DNA of 17,837 bases from NCBI GenBank assembly GCA_002344055.1, contig DDTH01000013.1:1-17837 (forward strand). Direction: 5' to 3'. This DNA is from Sphingomonadales bacterium UBA2369. Lineage in GTDB: Bacteria > Pseudomonadota > Alphaproteobacteria > Sphingomonadales > Sphingomonadaceae. The stretch's first letter is position 1. Every line of letters begins with the position of its first letter. The translations under genes were made by a program, and so were the position numbers. The notes under the pieces were generated by a model that was not told the DNA's origin, did no database searches, and saw only the letters and a program-made list of their open reading frames with translations. This document shows, piece by piece, positions 1-6,436 of this stretch.

Positions 1-456
1 GTGGTTGCAGCCCTCGGAAATCTTCAAATAGCTGTAGTGGCGCGGGGTGAGCTTGAGGCCGCTGTCCGGCACCAGGTTCAGGAAGGCGTTGGGCGGCATC
101 GGCGCCGCGTCATGGACCGCGCCGACGACTTCTTCGTACTGATGCGCGCCGGTGACGGCGAGGACGTTGGGGAAGCGGGCGCGGATGACCTCCGCCTCCT
201 TGCCCATGCAGCCGGTGACGATGACGCGGCCATTTTCCGCGATCGCCTCGCCGATCGCCTCCAGGCTCTCTTCCTTGGCGCTGTCGAGGAAGCCGCAAGT
301 GTTGACCAGCACCACGTCGGCGCCGGCATAATCGGCCGACATGGCATAGCCGTCGGAACGGAGCTTGGTCAGGATACGCTCGGAGTCGACCAGATTCTTG
401 GGACAGCCGAGCGACACCATGCCCACCTTCGGGGCCTCGGGGAGTCGCGTTGCCAT
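1..456 (-). CDS. rimO: Ribosomal protein S12 methylthiotransferase RimO (N-terminal 152 residues, partial)
   Basis: The encoded protein starts at the ATG at 456 and is still open at base 1, so only the N-terminal part is present. The N-terminal UPF0004 domain is clear: VGMVSLGCPKNLVDSE near residues 11-26, VNTCGFLDSAKEES around 51-64 and VTGCMGKEAE around 80-90. These carry the three conserved Cys that hold the auxiliary iron-sulfur cluster. The fragment ends at EGCNH, the first Cys of the radical-SAM CxxxCxxC motif. The SLGCPKN form and CGFLDSA favour RimO over its paralogue MiaB. From family knowledge, RimO is a cytosolic radical-SAM enzyme that adds a methylthio group to an aspartate of ribosomal protein S12. 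It is divergent from the small gene at 518. Confidence 0.93.
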   Translation of the reverse strand, partial: MATRLPEAPKVGMVSLGCPKNLVDSERILTKLRSDGYAMSADYAGADVVLVNTCGFLDSAKEESLEAIGEAIAENGRVIVTGCMGKEAEVIRARFPNVLAVTGAHQYEEVVGAVHDAAPMPPNAFLNLVPDSGLKLTPRHYSYLKISEGCNH

Positions 457-517
457 GATTGCGGGCGCAGATAGGGATTTTGGTGTGCGGGCGCTAGAGT
501 ATGCTAAAGCTGCGCCT

Positions 518-766
518 ATGGATCAAAACCGCCAAGCCAGCTTCGTCGAAGGCCGGATGTATCGAGTTACTGAAGATGTGGTCGCTTCCACAGAACCAGC
601 GTTTCATGCCGGCGAGACCTTCAAGTTTATTCGACAGGCATACAGCCCTTACGATGAGGCTTATACGCTAGAATTCGAGGACAAGGGCGGCTCGCTAAGG
701 ACGTTGTGGATTTCCCGTGATGAGAATCCGGACAAATTTCAGGGTTATTTCCGATTGGTCGATTAG
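518..766 (+). CDS. Small hypothetical protein (82 aa), possibly DUF3601-like
   Basis: An 82-residue soluble protein starting at the ATG at 518. It has no signal peptide or membrane segment. It begins with a variable stretch, then GRMYRVTEDV, then a GETFKFIRQAYSPYDEAYT segment, then LRTLWISRDE, and ends in GYFRLVD. The pattern of a Tyr-Arg-Val opening, a GE-x-F-x-F middle and a hydrophobic C-terminal strand suggests a small all-beta fold and recalls DUF3601 proteins, but I recognise this only loosely and assign no function. No strong Shine-Dalgarno sequence precedes 518. In-frame GTG 485 and ATG 455 are longer alternatives; 455 would overlap the rimO start codon on the other strand, so 518 is preferred. 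The local sequence is slightly less GC-rich than its neighbours, which would fit a recently acquired or weakly selected gene. Confidence 0.62.
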   Translation: MDQNRQASFVEGRMYRVTEDVVASTEPAFHAGETFKFIRQAYSPYDEAYTLEFEDKGGSLRTLWISRDENPDKFQGYFRLVD

Positions 767-781
767 ATTCGACCGGGCAAA

Positions 782-874
782 TCACCACCGAAACACGACC
801 CACGCTCCGCCCGCGATCAGGGCGAAGCCGATGGCGCGGTTCAGCGAGAATTTCTCTTCCGGATACAGGATGGA
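782..874 (-). pseudogene. C-terminal remnant of a DUF486/DMT-type small membrane protein
   Basis: Read on the minus strand, the last 30 codons before the TGA at 782-784 encode a segment beginning SILYPEEKFSLNRAIGFALI and ending GGAWVVFRW. This has the look of the final loop and last transmembrane helix of small DMT-like membrane proteins such as DUF486. The similarity stops at about 874-880. Upstream, the same frame runs into a low-complexity hairpin repeat (909-957) with no further helices and no plausible start, so the first roughly 80 residues expected for such a protein are missing. I infer a decayed or truncated gene. The family match is by eye and the segment is short, so confidence is modest. 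Confidence 0.38.
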
Positions 875-908
875 GAGGGTTGGGAGAAGCTCCGCGCCTC
901 TCCTTCTT

Positions 909-957
909 CTCCGCGTGCTCCGCGTGAAAAAGAAATCGTTCACGCGGAGGCGCGGAG
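909..957. repeat. Imperfect inverted repeat, CTCCGCG hairpin element
   Basis: The left arm at 909-928 and right arm at 939-957 pair almost completely: after one single-base bulge, CTCCGCG...CTCCGCGTGAA faces TTCACGCGGAG...CGCGGAG. The loop is AAAGAAATCG. More copies of the GCGCGGAGG word follow at about 969-979. I associate this kind of element with non-coding dispersed repeats in sphingomonads; that is memory, not a search. It sits exactly where the membrane-protein remnant at 782-874 loses similarity. Confidence 0.6.
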
Positions 958-1055
958 GTAGAAAGGGAGGCGCGGAGGAAAAGGGGCGGGCCGCTTCGCG
1001 GCCGGCGAGGAGGCAGGACATTTGGCCTTCGCCGCGACTCGCGCTAGGCGGGGAC

Positions 1056-2498
1056 ATGACAAGTTCCTCCGCTGCCCTGATCGACGAACTGATCGATCGT
1101 TTCGACCGCTCAACGAACAATCTGCGCGAGGCGCTGCGGCGCTTTATCGAGCGTGGCGAGAAGCCTGATGCCGACGCGCGGGCGGCCGGGGCGTTCGTCT
1201 ATCCGGAAATCCGCATCGGCTATGGCGGCGATACGGCGCGGTCGAAGACGGGGCGCGCCTGGGGGCGGCTGGCCGAGGCGGGCACCTATTCGGTCAGCGT
1301 GACGCAGCCACGCCTGTTCCGCGACTATCTGACCGAGCAGCTCGATTTCCTGATGAGCAATTACGACATCGAGGTGGAGGTCGGCGCGAGCAAGCAGGAG
1401 ATACCGTTCGCGTACGTGCTCGGCGAAGGCGTCGATGTCGCGGACGTGATGGCGACCGATCTGGTCCGCCTCTTCCCCGCGCCGGACCTCGCCCATATCG
1501 GCGACGAGGTTGCGGACGGCATCTGGGAGCCGCGCGGCGGGGCGCATTATCCGCTGGCTCTGTTCGACGGCCTCAGGACCGATTTCAGCCTCGCCCGGCT
1601 GCGCCATTATACCGGCACCTCGCCGGAGCATTTCCAGCGCTACATCCTCTTCACCAACTATCAGCGCTACGTCGATCATTTCGTCCGCTGGGGCGTCGGC
1701 GAGGTGAACAATCCGGACAGCCGCTTTACCGCTTTGGCCGGAGCAGGCGGGATGCTGATCGAGCCGGGCAATGACGATGCCGAGGCCGCGGTCGCGGACG
1801 GCATGTTCAAGCGGTTCCAGATGCCGGCCTACCATCTGGTCGCCGAGGGCGGGGCGGGAATCACGCTCGTGAATATCGGCGTCGGCCCGGCCAATGCGAA
1901 GACGATCACCGATCATCTGGCCGTGCTGCGGCCCGAGGCGTGGCTGATGATCGGCCATTGCGGCGGCCTGAGAGGCAGTCAGAAGATTGGCGACTACGTC
2001 CTTGCCCACGCTTATCTTCGCGACGACCATGTGCTCGACGCGGTGATCCCGGCGGCAGTGCCGATCCCGGCCATTGCGGAGGTGCAGCAGGCGCTGCAGC
2101 AGGCCGCCCTGACCGTGTCCGGCGAGGATGAGGAGGCGCTGAAGGAGCGGCTGCGGACCGGGACGGTGGTGACCACCGACGACCGCAATTGGGAACTGCG
2201 CTATTCCTCGTCCGCCTTGCTGTTCAACCAGTCGCGCGCGGTAGCGATCGACATGGAGAGCGCGACCATCTCGGCGCAGGGCTATCGCTTCCGGGTACCG
2301 TACGGGACGTTGCTGTGCGTGTCGGACAAGCCGCTGCACGGCGAGATCAAGCTGCCCGGTCAGGCCAACCGCTTCTACGAACGGGCGATCGAGGAGCATG
2401 TGCGGATCGGCATACTGGCCTGCGACCTGATGCGGCAGAACAGCCGGCGGCTGCATAGCCGGAAGCTCAGGGCGTTTAACGAGCCGGCGTTCCGGTGA
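1056..2498 (+). CDS. amn: AMP nucleosidase
   Basis: A 480-residue protein, close to the 484 of the E. coli enzyme. It hydrolyses AMP to adenine and ribose 5-phosphate, a cytosolic purine salvage and adenylate-control step. The N-terminal AMN domain covers about residues 10-180 (VYPEIRIGYGG at 48-58, WEPRGGAHYPLALFDG around 157-172). The C-terminal nucleoside-phosphorylase-like domain follows, with NIGVGPANAKT at 273-283, GHCGGLR at 300-306, the ribose/catalytic stretch AIDMESAT at 397-404 and CVSDKPLHGE at 421-430. The ATG at 1056 was chosen because family similarity begins within 20 residues of it; the frame runs open further upstream but through repeat sequence. Only a weak GGCGGGGA purine run precedes it. 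It converges on the potassium-channel gene with a shared terminator between them. Confidence 0.93.
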   Translation: MTSSSAALIDELIDRFDRSTNNLREALRRFIERGEKPDADARAAGAFVYPEIRIGYGGDTARSKTGRAWGRLAEAGTYSVSVTQPRLFRDYLTEQLDFLMSNYDIEVEVGASKQEIPFAYVLGEGVDVADVMATDLVRLFPAPDLAHIGDEVADGIWEPRGGAHYPLALFDGLRTDFSLARLRHYTGTSPEHFQRYILFTNYQRYVDHFVRWGVGEVNNPDSRFTALAGAGGMLIEPGNDDAEAAVADGMFKRFQMPAYHLVAEGGAGITLVNIGVGPANAKTITDHLAVLRPEAWLMIGHCGGLRGSQKIGDYVLAHAYLRDDHVLDAVIPAAVPIPAIAEVQQALQQAALTVSGEDEEALKERLRTGTVVTTDDRNWELRYSSSALLFNQSRAVAIDMESATISAQGYRFRVPYGTLLCVSDKPLHGEIKLPGQANRFYERAIEEHVRIGILACDLMRQNSRRLHSRKLRAFNEPAFR

Positions 2499-2505
2499 CC
2501 CATCT

Positions 2506-2530
2506 CCCTCCCCCTTGTGGGGAGGGCTTT
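2506..2530. terminator. Hairpin terminator between convergent amn and channel genes
   Basis: CCCTCCCC (2506-2513) pairs perfectly with GGGGAGGG (2519-2526) around a five-base loop. A short CTTT follows on the plus strand. It lies in the 30-bp gap between two convergent genes and touches the stop codon of the minus-strand channel gene. The T-tract is short, so it may be only a modest terminator for amn. Confidence 0.55.
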
Positions 2531-3572
2531 AGGCCGTCGCCGCCTCCGCGCGACAGGTCGGCACGATCTCCACGATCGTATCGCCCGCTCGCACCGCCTT
2601 CGCGCCTTCCTCCCAGAAGCCCACAGGCGCGCCGTCGCGATACAGGCGGACGCCCAGGCCGGTGGTGATCTTCGACAGGGGCTGGCCGATCTCGTCCGCC
2701 GCGGCAGGGCGCTCCACCAGCCGCACCCGGCCGGACATGCTGGCGAGATCGGAGATGTAATCGTGGACGCTGGGGCCGTCGGTGGAGCTGGCCATGAGCA
2801 GGCCGGAGAAGCTGACCGGGTTGATCACCGTGGTCGCCCCCGCCTGCCGCGCGAGCAATTCGTTGTCGGCGTTGCGGACGATCACCGTCACCTTCAGCTC
2901 GGGCGCGAGATGGCGGGCGGTGAGGGTGACGAGGATCGAGGTATCGTCGCTGCCGGCCGAGACGATCAGGGCGCGGGCACGATCGACCTTGACCGCACTG
3001 AGTGTCGTATCGCGAGTCGCGTCGGCTTGCAGAACGGCACAGCCCAGCTCCTCGGCCTGTTCCAGATTGCCGCCATTCCGGTCGATCACGACGATGCAGC
3101 CTGGCTTCGTGCCGCGCGCGATCAGCTCGCGCACGGCCTGGCTGCCGCTCACGCCGAAGCCGACGACGACGATGTGGTTGTGGAGGTCGTTCTGCAGCCG
3201 CCGCATGATCCATTTGCTCCAGACGCGCTTGATGACAAAGGTGTAGGCCGTGCCGGCCAGGATGAGGATGAAGAAGATGCGGATCGGCGTGACGATCAGG
3301 GCATCGAACAGACGCGCCTGATCGGTGACCGGGACGACATCGCCATAGCCGGTCGTCGTCGCGCTGATCATCGTGAAATAGATGATGTCGCTGAAGCTGA
3401 CATGGCCGTCGAGATTGTCGCGCAGGCTCTCGCGCTCGATCCAGTGGAAGCCGACGATGAAGGCCAGCAGGGCGATCATCAGCAGGACGCGGATGGCGAA
3501 CTGCGTCCATGGCCCCAGCGAGGATTGCCGCCGCAGCAGCAAATGGCCGATGTCGCGGCCGCGCCGTTTCAT
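2529..3572 (-). CDS. Two-TM potassium channel with cytosolic RCK (TrkA-N/TrkA-C) domain
   Basis: A 347-residue inner-membrane ion channel subunit. Helix 1 is about residues 23-42. The pore loop carries the K+ selectivity filter TTTGYGD at 72-78 and is followed by helix 2 at about 89-113. A TrkA-N (RCK) nucleotide-binding domain follows, with the Rossmann signature VVGFGVSGS at 136-144 and an acidic strand end VVIDRN at 161-166. The C-terminal part (about 280-340) fits a TrkA-C ligand domain. The start ATG overlaps the surE stop codon by 4 bp (ATGA), so the two genes are cotranscribed and probably translationally coupled. The family forms tetramers gated by ligands binding the RCK ring. The exact ligand cannot be told from sequence, and K+ selectivity is inferred from the filter. 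Confidence 0.9.
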   Translation of the reverse strand: MKRRGRDIGHLLLRRQSSLGPWTQFAIRVLLMIALLAFIVGFHWIERESLRDNLDGHVSFSDIIYFTMISATTTGYGDVVPVTDQARLFDALIVTPIRIFFILILAGTAYTFVIKRVWSKWIMRRLQNDLHNHIVVVGFGVSGSQAVRELIARGTKPGCIVVIDRNGGNLEQAEELGCAVLQADATRDTTLSAVKVDRARALIVSAGSDDTSILVTLTARHLAPELKVTVIVRNADNELLARQAGATTVINPVSFSGLLMASSTDGPSVHDYISDLASMSGRVRLVERPAAADEIGQPLSKITTGLGVRLYRDGAPVGFWEEGAKAVRAGDTIVEIVPTCRAEAATA

Positions 3573-3606
3573 TCGTAGAGCGACCCCAGCGGCCCCAGCG
3601 AGGATT
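3511..3606. repeat. Pair of 16-bp exact direct repeats across the surE/channel junction
   Basis: GGCCCCAGCGAGGATT occurs at 3511-3526 and again at 3591-3606, 80 bp apart. The copies fall in the N-terminal coding region of the channel and the C-terminal coding region of surE. Both encode the residues SSLGP, read in the same relative frame on the minus strand (QSSLGPW in the channel, ESSLGPL in SurE). Confidence 0.7.
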
Positions 3607-4333
3607 CGTGGGTGAGATCCAGGTGCAGCGGCGTCACGGAAACATAGCCGTCGGCGATCGCCTCCAGATCGGTCCGGTGGCCCGGCGTATGTTCGATCGC
3701 GGCCAGGCCGAACCAGTAATAGGAGTAGCCGCGCGGATCGGTGCGCTTGACCACCTGCGAGCGGCCATAATTGTGGAAGCCCTGCCGCACGACGCGGATG
3801 CCCTGGACATCTTCCGGCGCGCGGGGCGGGAAATTGATGTTGATCAGCGTGCGGTGATCCATGGGGCGGCCGATCAACGGGGCGAGAGTCCGCGCGGCCC
3901 ATTCGCTGGCGGCCGAGAAAGGCGCGGCGTCGGCCAGGCCCTCGCGGCTGTGCGCCTGGCTGAGGGCGATCGAGGGAATACCGGCCAGCGCGCCCTCCAT
4001 CGCGGCCGAGACGGTGCCGGAATAGGTGCAATCCTCGGCCAGGTTGGCGCCGCGATTGACGCCGGAGAGGATCAGGTCTGGCAGCCGATCCGGGATCACC
4101 TGCTGGATCGCCATCATCACCGAATCGGTCGGCGTGCCGGTGACGCAGAAGCGCCGCTCGCCCAGTTTGCGGAGGCGCACCGGTTGGGTCAGCGTGAGGC
4201 TGTGGCCCGCACCGGACTGCTCCTCGGCCGGGGCGACGATCCAGATATCGTCGGAAAATTGCCGGGCGACCTGTTCGAGGATCGCGAGGCCGGGCGCGTG
4301 GACGCCGTCGTCATTGGTCAGGAGGATGCGCAT
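3569..4333 (-). CDS. surE: 5'/3'-nucleotidase SurE
   Basis: A 254-residue protein starting at the ATG at 4333. It begins with the diagnostic MRILLTNDDG (metal ligands Asp8 and Asp9), followed by VAPAEEQSGAGHSLTL (Ser40 region) and SGVNRGANLAEDCTYSGTV around 90-108, which supplies the Asn ligand. Family enzymes are divalent-metal nucleoside monophosphatases, often also acting on polyphosphate. In many proteobacteria surE sits by pcm or serS; here it is followed directly by a K+ channel with a 4-bp overlap. The C-terminus ends SSLGPLGSLYE, sharing a 16-bp DNA repeat with the next gene. It is divergent from the host-attachment-family gene, with 115 bp between the two start codons. Confidence 0.95.
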   Translation of the reverse strand: MRILLTNDDGVHAPGLAILEQVARQFSDDIWIVAPAEEQSGAGHSLTLTQPVRLRKLGERRFCVTGTPTDSVMMAIQQVIPDRLPDLILSGVNRGANLAEDCTYSGTVSAAMEGALAGIPSIALSQAHSREGLADAAPFSAASEWAARTLAPLIGRPMDHRTLININFPPRAPEDVQGIRVVRQGFHNYGRSQVVKRTDPRGYSYYWFGLAAIEHTPGHRTDLEAIADGYVSVTPLHLDLTHESSLGPLGSLYE

Positions 4334-4448
4334 CGCGCCCGGCCATGCGCCTGCCGTCGGCGGCGCGCAAGACGAACCCGTGCTGGATGAACCTGCGCCG
4401 CTCGGGCGCGTTCACTTCGCATATCCAAATCATCAGGAGTCGAACGAG

Positions 4449-4925
4449 ATGGACATTCCCCATGGCGCGCACGTGCTGGTCGCCGACGGCCGGAAACTGC
4501 TGTTCTTCCGCAACGAGGGAGATGCCGCGCATCCGCAGCTCGAGGTGGAAGTGCGGCGCGAGGAGGATAATCCCAAGGATGGCGAGCAATCCACCGACCG
4601 GCCGGGACGCGCCTTCACCGCCGCCGGCCGGCCGCCGAGCCAGGGTGGCTCACGGCCCGGCGCCAACAATCGCAGTGCCTATTCGGAAACGGATTTCCAC
4701 CAGCTGCAAGAGGATCGGTTCGCGGCCGAAGCGGCGGAAATGCTGCGCAAGAAGGCGCTGGGCCAGGAATATGAGACTTTGATCGTGGTGGCGCCGCCGC
4801 AGACACTGGGCGAGCTGCGCAAACATTATCACAAGGAAGTGGAGGCGCGGCTGGCGGGGGAGGTCGCCAAGGATCTGACCAATATGCCGGTGCCCGAGAT
4901 CGAAAAGGCTTTGCAGGCCGCCTAA
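4449..4925 (+). CDS. Host attachment family protein (Host_attach / baeRF-type)
   Basis: A 158-residue soluble protein. It opens with IPHGAHVLVADGRKLLFFRNEGD, a typical N-terminal beta hairpin of the family. A variable, charged middle follows, then an FAAEAAEMLRKKA helix around 95-107, LIVVAPPQTLGELRKHYHKE around 114-134, and an AKDLTNMPVPEIEKAL tail. This matches the family named 'protein required for attachment to host cells', which later work places among the bacterial eRF1-like (baeRF) proteins. The historical name comes from plant-associated bacteria and says little about function here. An AGGAG at 4435-4439, nine bases before the ATG, fixes the start. A hairpin terminator follows directly. 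Confidence 0.85.
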   Translation: MDIPHGAHVLVADGRKLLFFRNEGDAAHPQLEVEVRREEDNPKDGEQSTDRPGRAFTAAGRPPSQGGSRPGANNRSAYSETDFHQLQEDRFAAEAAEMLRKKALGQEYETLIVVAPPQTLGELRKHYHKEVEARLAGEVAKDLTNMPVPEIEKALQAA

Positions 4926-4929
4926 CGAA

Positions 4930-4965
4930 ATGGGCCGCCCCGCTCTGCGCGGGACGGCCCATTTT
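4930..4965. terminator. Bidirectional intrinsic terminator
   Basis: ATGGGCCGCCCCGC (4930-4943) pairs with GCGGGACGGCCCAT (4949-4962) over 14 positions with a single mismatch and a 5-base loop. TTTT follows on the plus strand and GAAA precedes it, so it can serve both the plus gene ending at 4925 and the minus gene ending at 4980. Confidence 0.85.
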
Positions 4966-4979
4966 CAGTCGATCGGCAA

Positions 4980-5966
4980 TCAGGCTTGGGCGGTCGCTTC
5001 CGCGGGAGCCTTCTTCGCGAGCCGGCGACGGGCGACCAAAGCCGCGGCGGCCGCGCCGAACAGGATGATCATCGGCGGCGCGGGAACCGGCGTGCCGCCA
5101 TTCGATCCGCCGCTGGAGCTGGGCGGATGCGGACCCGGACCCTTGCTGCTCGAACCGCTCGAGGTTGAGCTGCTGGTGCTGCTCGAAGTCGAGGACGACG
5201 TGCTGCTGGAGGTCGACGAACTGGTCGACGAGGACGAACTGGTCGACGAGCTGGTCGAAACATCGCCGCTCGACGAGCTGGTCGAGGAGACTTCGCCCGA
5301 CGAGGTCGAGGTCGAACTGCCGCCCGTCGAGCTGGTCGAGGAAACCTCACCCGACGACGTCGATGTGGAGCTGCCACCGGTTGAAGTGGAGCTGCCACCG
5401 GTCGAGGTGGAACTGCCGCCCGTCGAGGTGGAGGTCGAGCTGCCGCCCGAGCCGCCGCTCGAGGTCGAGGTCGAGCCGCCGGTCGAGGTGGACGAGATGA
5501 TGATGTTGCCGCCCGAGCCGCCGCTCGAACCGCTGGAGCCGAAGAAGCCGCCGGCGAAGAAGCCGCCGCCGAAGCCGCCGCCACCGCCGAAACCGCCGCC
5601 GCTGGTCGTGCTGCCACCGGCCAGCATGACCGGGATCAGCTGGCCGCCGCCGCCGCCGCCCATCGCATAGCCGCCGCCCATCGGCGGCATCGGCGCGGGG
5701 CCGTAGGGGATCGGGCCGGGCGCGGCCTGGGCGTAGGTGCGGGTCGTCACCGTCGCGGGCGCGGCGCAGGCCGTGCGGCGGATCGTCCGGCGCACGACGC
5801 GGCGCTGGCCGGTTGCTGCCGCGGTACGAACCTGCTGTCCCTTGGTGCTGTGCACGACCGCGGGCCGCTCGGGCGGATTCTCGCGGACATGGACCGCGCC
5901 GCCGCCAATGATGGCGCCACCGCACGTGCAGGCGCACAATTTCGCCATCGCCATACGAACAGACAT
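4980..5966 (-). CDS. Ser/Thr/Gly-rich PEP-CTERM-like surface protein
   Basis: A 328-residue protein from the ATG at 5966, which has an AGAGG ribosome site eight bases upstream. It has a short hydrophobic N-terminus (AKLCACTCGGAIIGGGAVHV, about 8-27) and a basic, Pro-rich region to about 100. A Gly-rich block follows (103-153), then a long Ser/Thr/Gly low-complexity tract (about 157-275). The C-terminus has the three-part sorting layout: VPAPP at 294-298, a hydrophobic helix at 299-312 and an RRR cluster at 313-315. Canonical PEP-CTERM signals have Pro-Glu-Pro; here it is Pro-Ala-Pro, a variant. Such signals are processed by exosortase (EpsH/XrtA types) in bacteria that make exopolysaccharide. 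No exosortase gene is in the window. The role is inferred to be cell-surface or matrix; the start and export route are less certain. Confidence 0.72.
   Translation of the reverse strand: MSVRMAMAKLCACTCGGAIIGGGAVHVRENPPERPAVVHSTKGQQVRTAAATGQRRVVRRTIRRTACAAPATVTTRTYAQAAPGPIPYGPAPMPPMGGGYAMGGGGGGQLIPVMLAGGSTTSGGGFGGGGGFGGGFFAGGFFGSSGSSGGSGGNIIISSTSTGGSTSTSSGGSGGSSTSTSTGGSSTSTGGSSTSTGGSSTSTSSGEVSSTSSTGGSSTSTSSGEVSSTSSSSGDVSTSSSTSSSSSTSSSTSSSTSSSTSSSTSSSTSSGSSSKGPGPHPPSSSGGSNGGTPVPAPPMIILFGAAAAALVARRRLAKKAPAEATAQA
5368..5430. repeat. 21-bp tandem repeats inside the Ser/Thr-rich tract
   Basis: Three consecutive 21-bp units (5368-5388, 5389-5409, 5410-5430) differ at only a few positions and encode a GGSSTST-type heptad on the minus strand. 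Shorter, looser repeats of the same composition (GTCGACGAG-type on the plus strand) extend across about 5165-5370. The array stays in frame because the unit is a multiple of three, so unit-number changes would lengthen or shorten the linker without breaking the gene. Confidence 0.75.
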
Positions 5967-6292
5967 ACCCGACCTCTTTCTCCCGCCGCCTTCGGCTAAG
6001 GTTGGGGAATGACCTGCTGGTCTTCCCGCCCGCCGCGGCTGTAGCGATGGAGATGCAAACAGTTGGTTTAAGCGCAAGCGCGTTAACCCTGTTCTACCCC
6101 TCAGGAGGGGGTTCGGGCGCCGCTTCGTCCCATTCCCGGACGGTTGCCCGGGCAAGCGGTAAGGATTGGCCCGGGCGGCCGGGCGGCCCCGAACGGACAA
6201 TGGGCGTTTGCCGGGCAAGTGATTCGCGGGGCGATGGCCACAACAGTGCAGCCGTTCCGCAACAGTTCATTTTAGATCGCTATTAGAGTGAC
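5967..6292. other. Long non-coding upstream region
   Basis: I find no supportable gene here. The part nearest the PEP-CTERM-like gene must hold its minus-strand promoter, but I cannot place it firmly. A perfect 12-bp palindrome, TTGCCCGGGCAA, lies at 6144-6155. Its half, CCGGGCAAG, recurs near 6213-6221, so a regulator site is possible but unproven. Composition changes from GC-rich to AT-richer at about 6260-6295, just before the dksA promoter. Confidence 0.4.
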
Positions 6293-6321
6293 TTGTTGAG
6301 CCTTGCGCACACGCGTATAGG
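6293..6321 (+). promoter_or_regulatory. Predicted sigma-70-type promoter of dksA
   Basis: TTGTTG (6293-6298) and TATAGG (6316-6321) are separated by exactly 17 bases. A start near 6328 would leave a leader of about 90 bases before dksA, containing the small ORF at 6341. Confidence 0.55.
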
Positions 6322-6340
6322 CGCGGCCGGGCGGGAGGTA

Positions 6341-6436
6341 ATGATGCAGATGAATTGCACGGATTTCCGTCCCTGGTTCGGACAGCCGGTACAGCCCGGC
6401 CGACGAGGAGTGGAGGGGTATGGCGACCGCACATAG
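6341..6436 (+). CDS. Possible upstream small ORF overlapping the dksA start (31 aa)
   Basis: A 31-codon reading frame opens with ATG-ATG and has GGGAGG at 6333-6338, a better Shine-Dalgarno match than many genes here. It begins MMQMNCTDFRPWFGQ, runs through the dksA ribosome site, and stops with TAG at 6434-6436, 17 bases inside dksA in another frame. It is too short to judge by composition. The arrangement would fit translational coupling or a small regulatory ORF controlling dksA. It could also be chance, since ATG-rich 30-codon frames are common. Confidence 0.35.
   Translation: MMQMNCTDFRPWFGQPVQPGRRGVEGYGDRT

Noticed and set aside
1110..2456. A 448-codon minus-strand open frame opposite amn
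   Set aside because: It is fully overlapped by the well-recognised AMP nucleosidase, and its residues are Arg/Gly/Ala/His-rich with no motif.
2529..4031. N-terminal extension of the channel reading frame to 500 residues
   Set aside because: The extra 153 residues are an out-of-frame reading of surE. The ATG at 3572 gives a normal 2-TM channel and an ATGA overlap.
6002..6286. 94-codon plus-strand open frame in the dksA upstream region
   Set aside because: No ribosome site, no recognisable motif and erratic composition; it overlaps likely promoter sequence.
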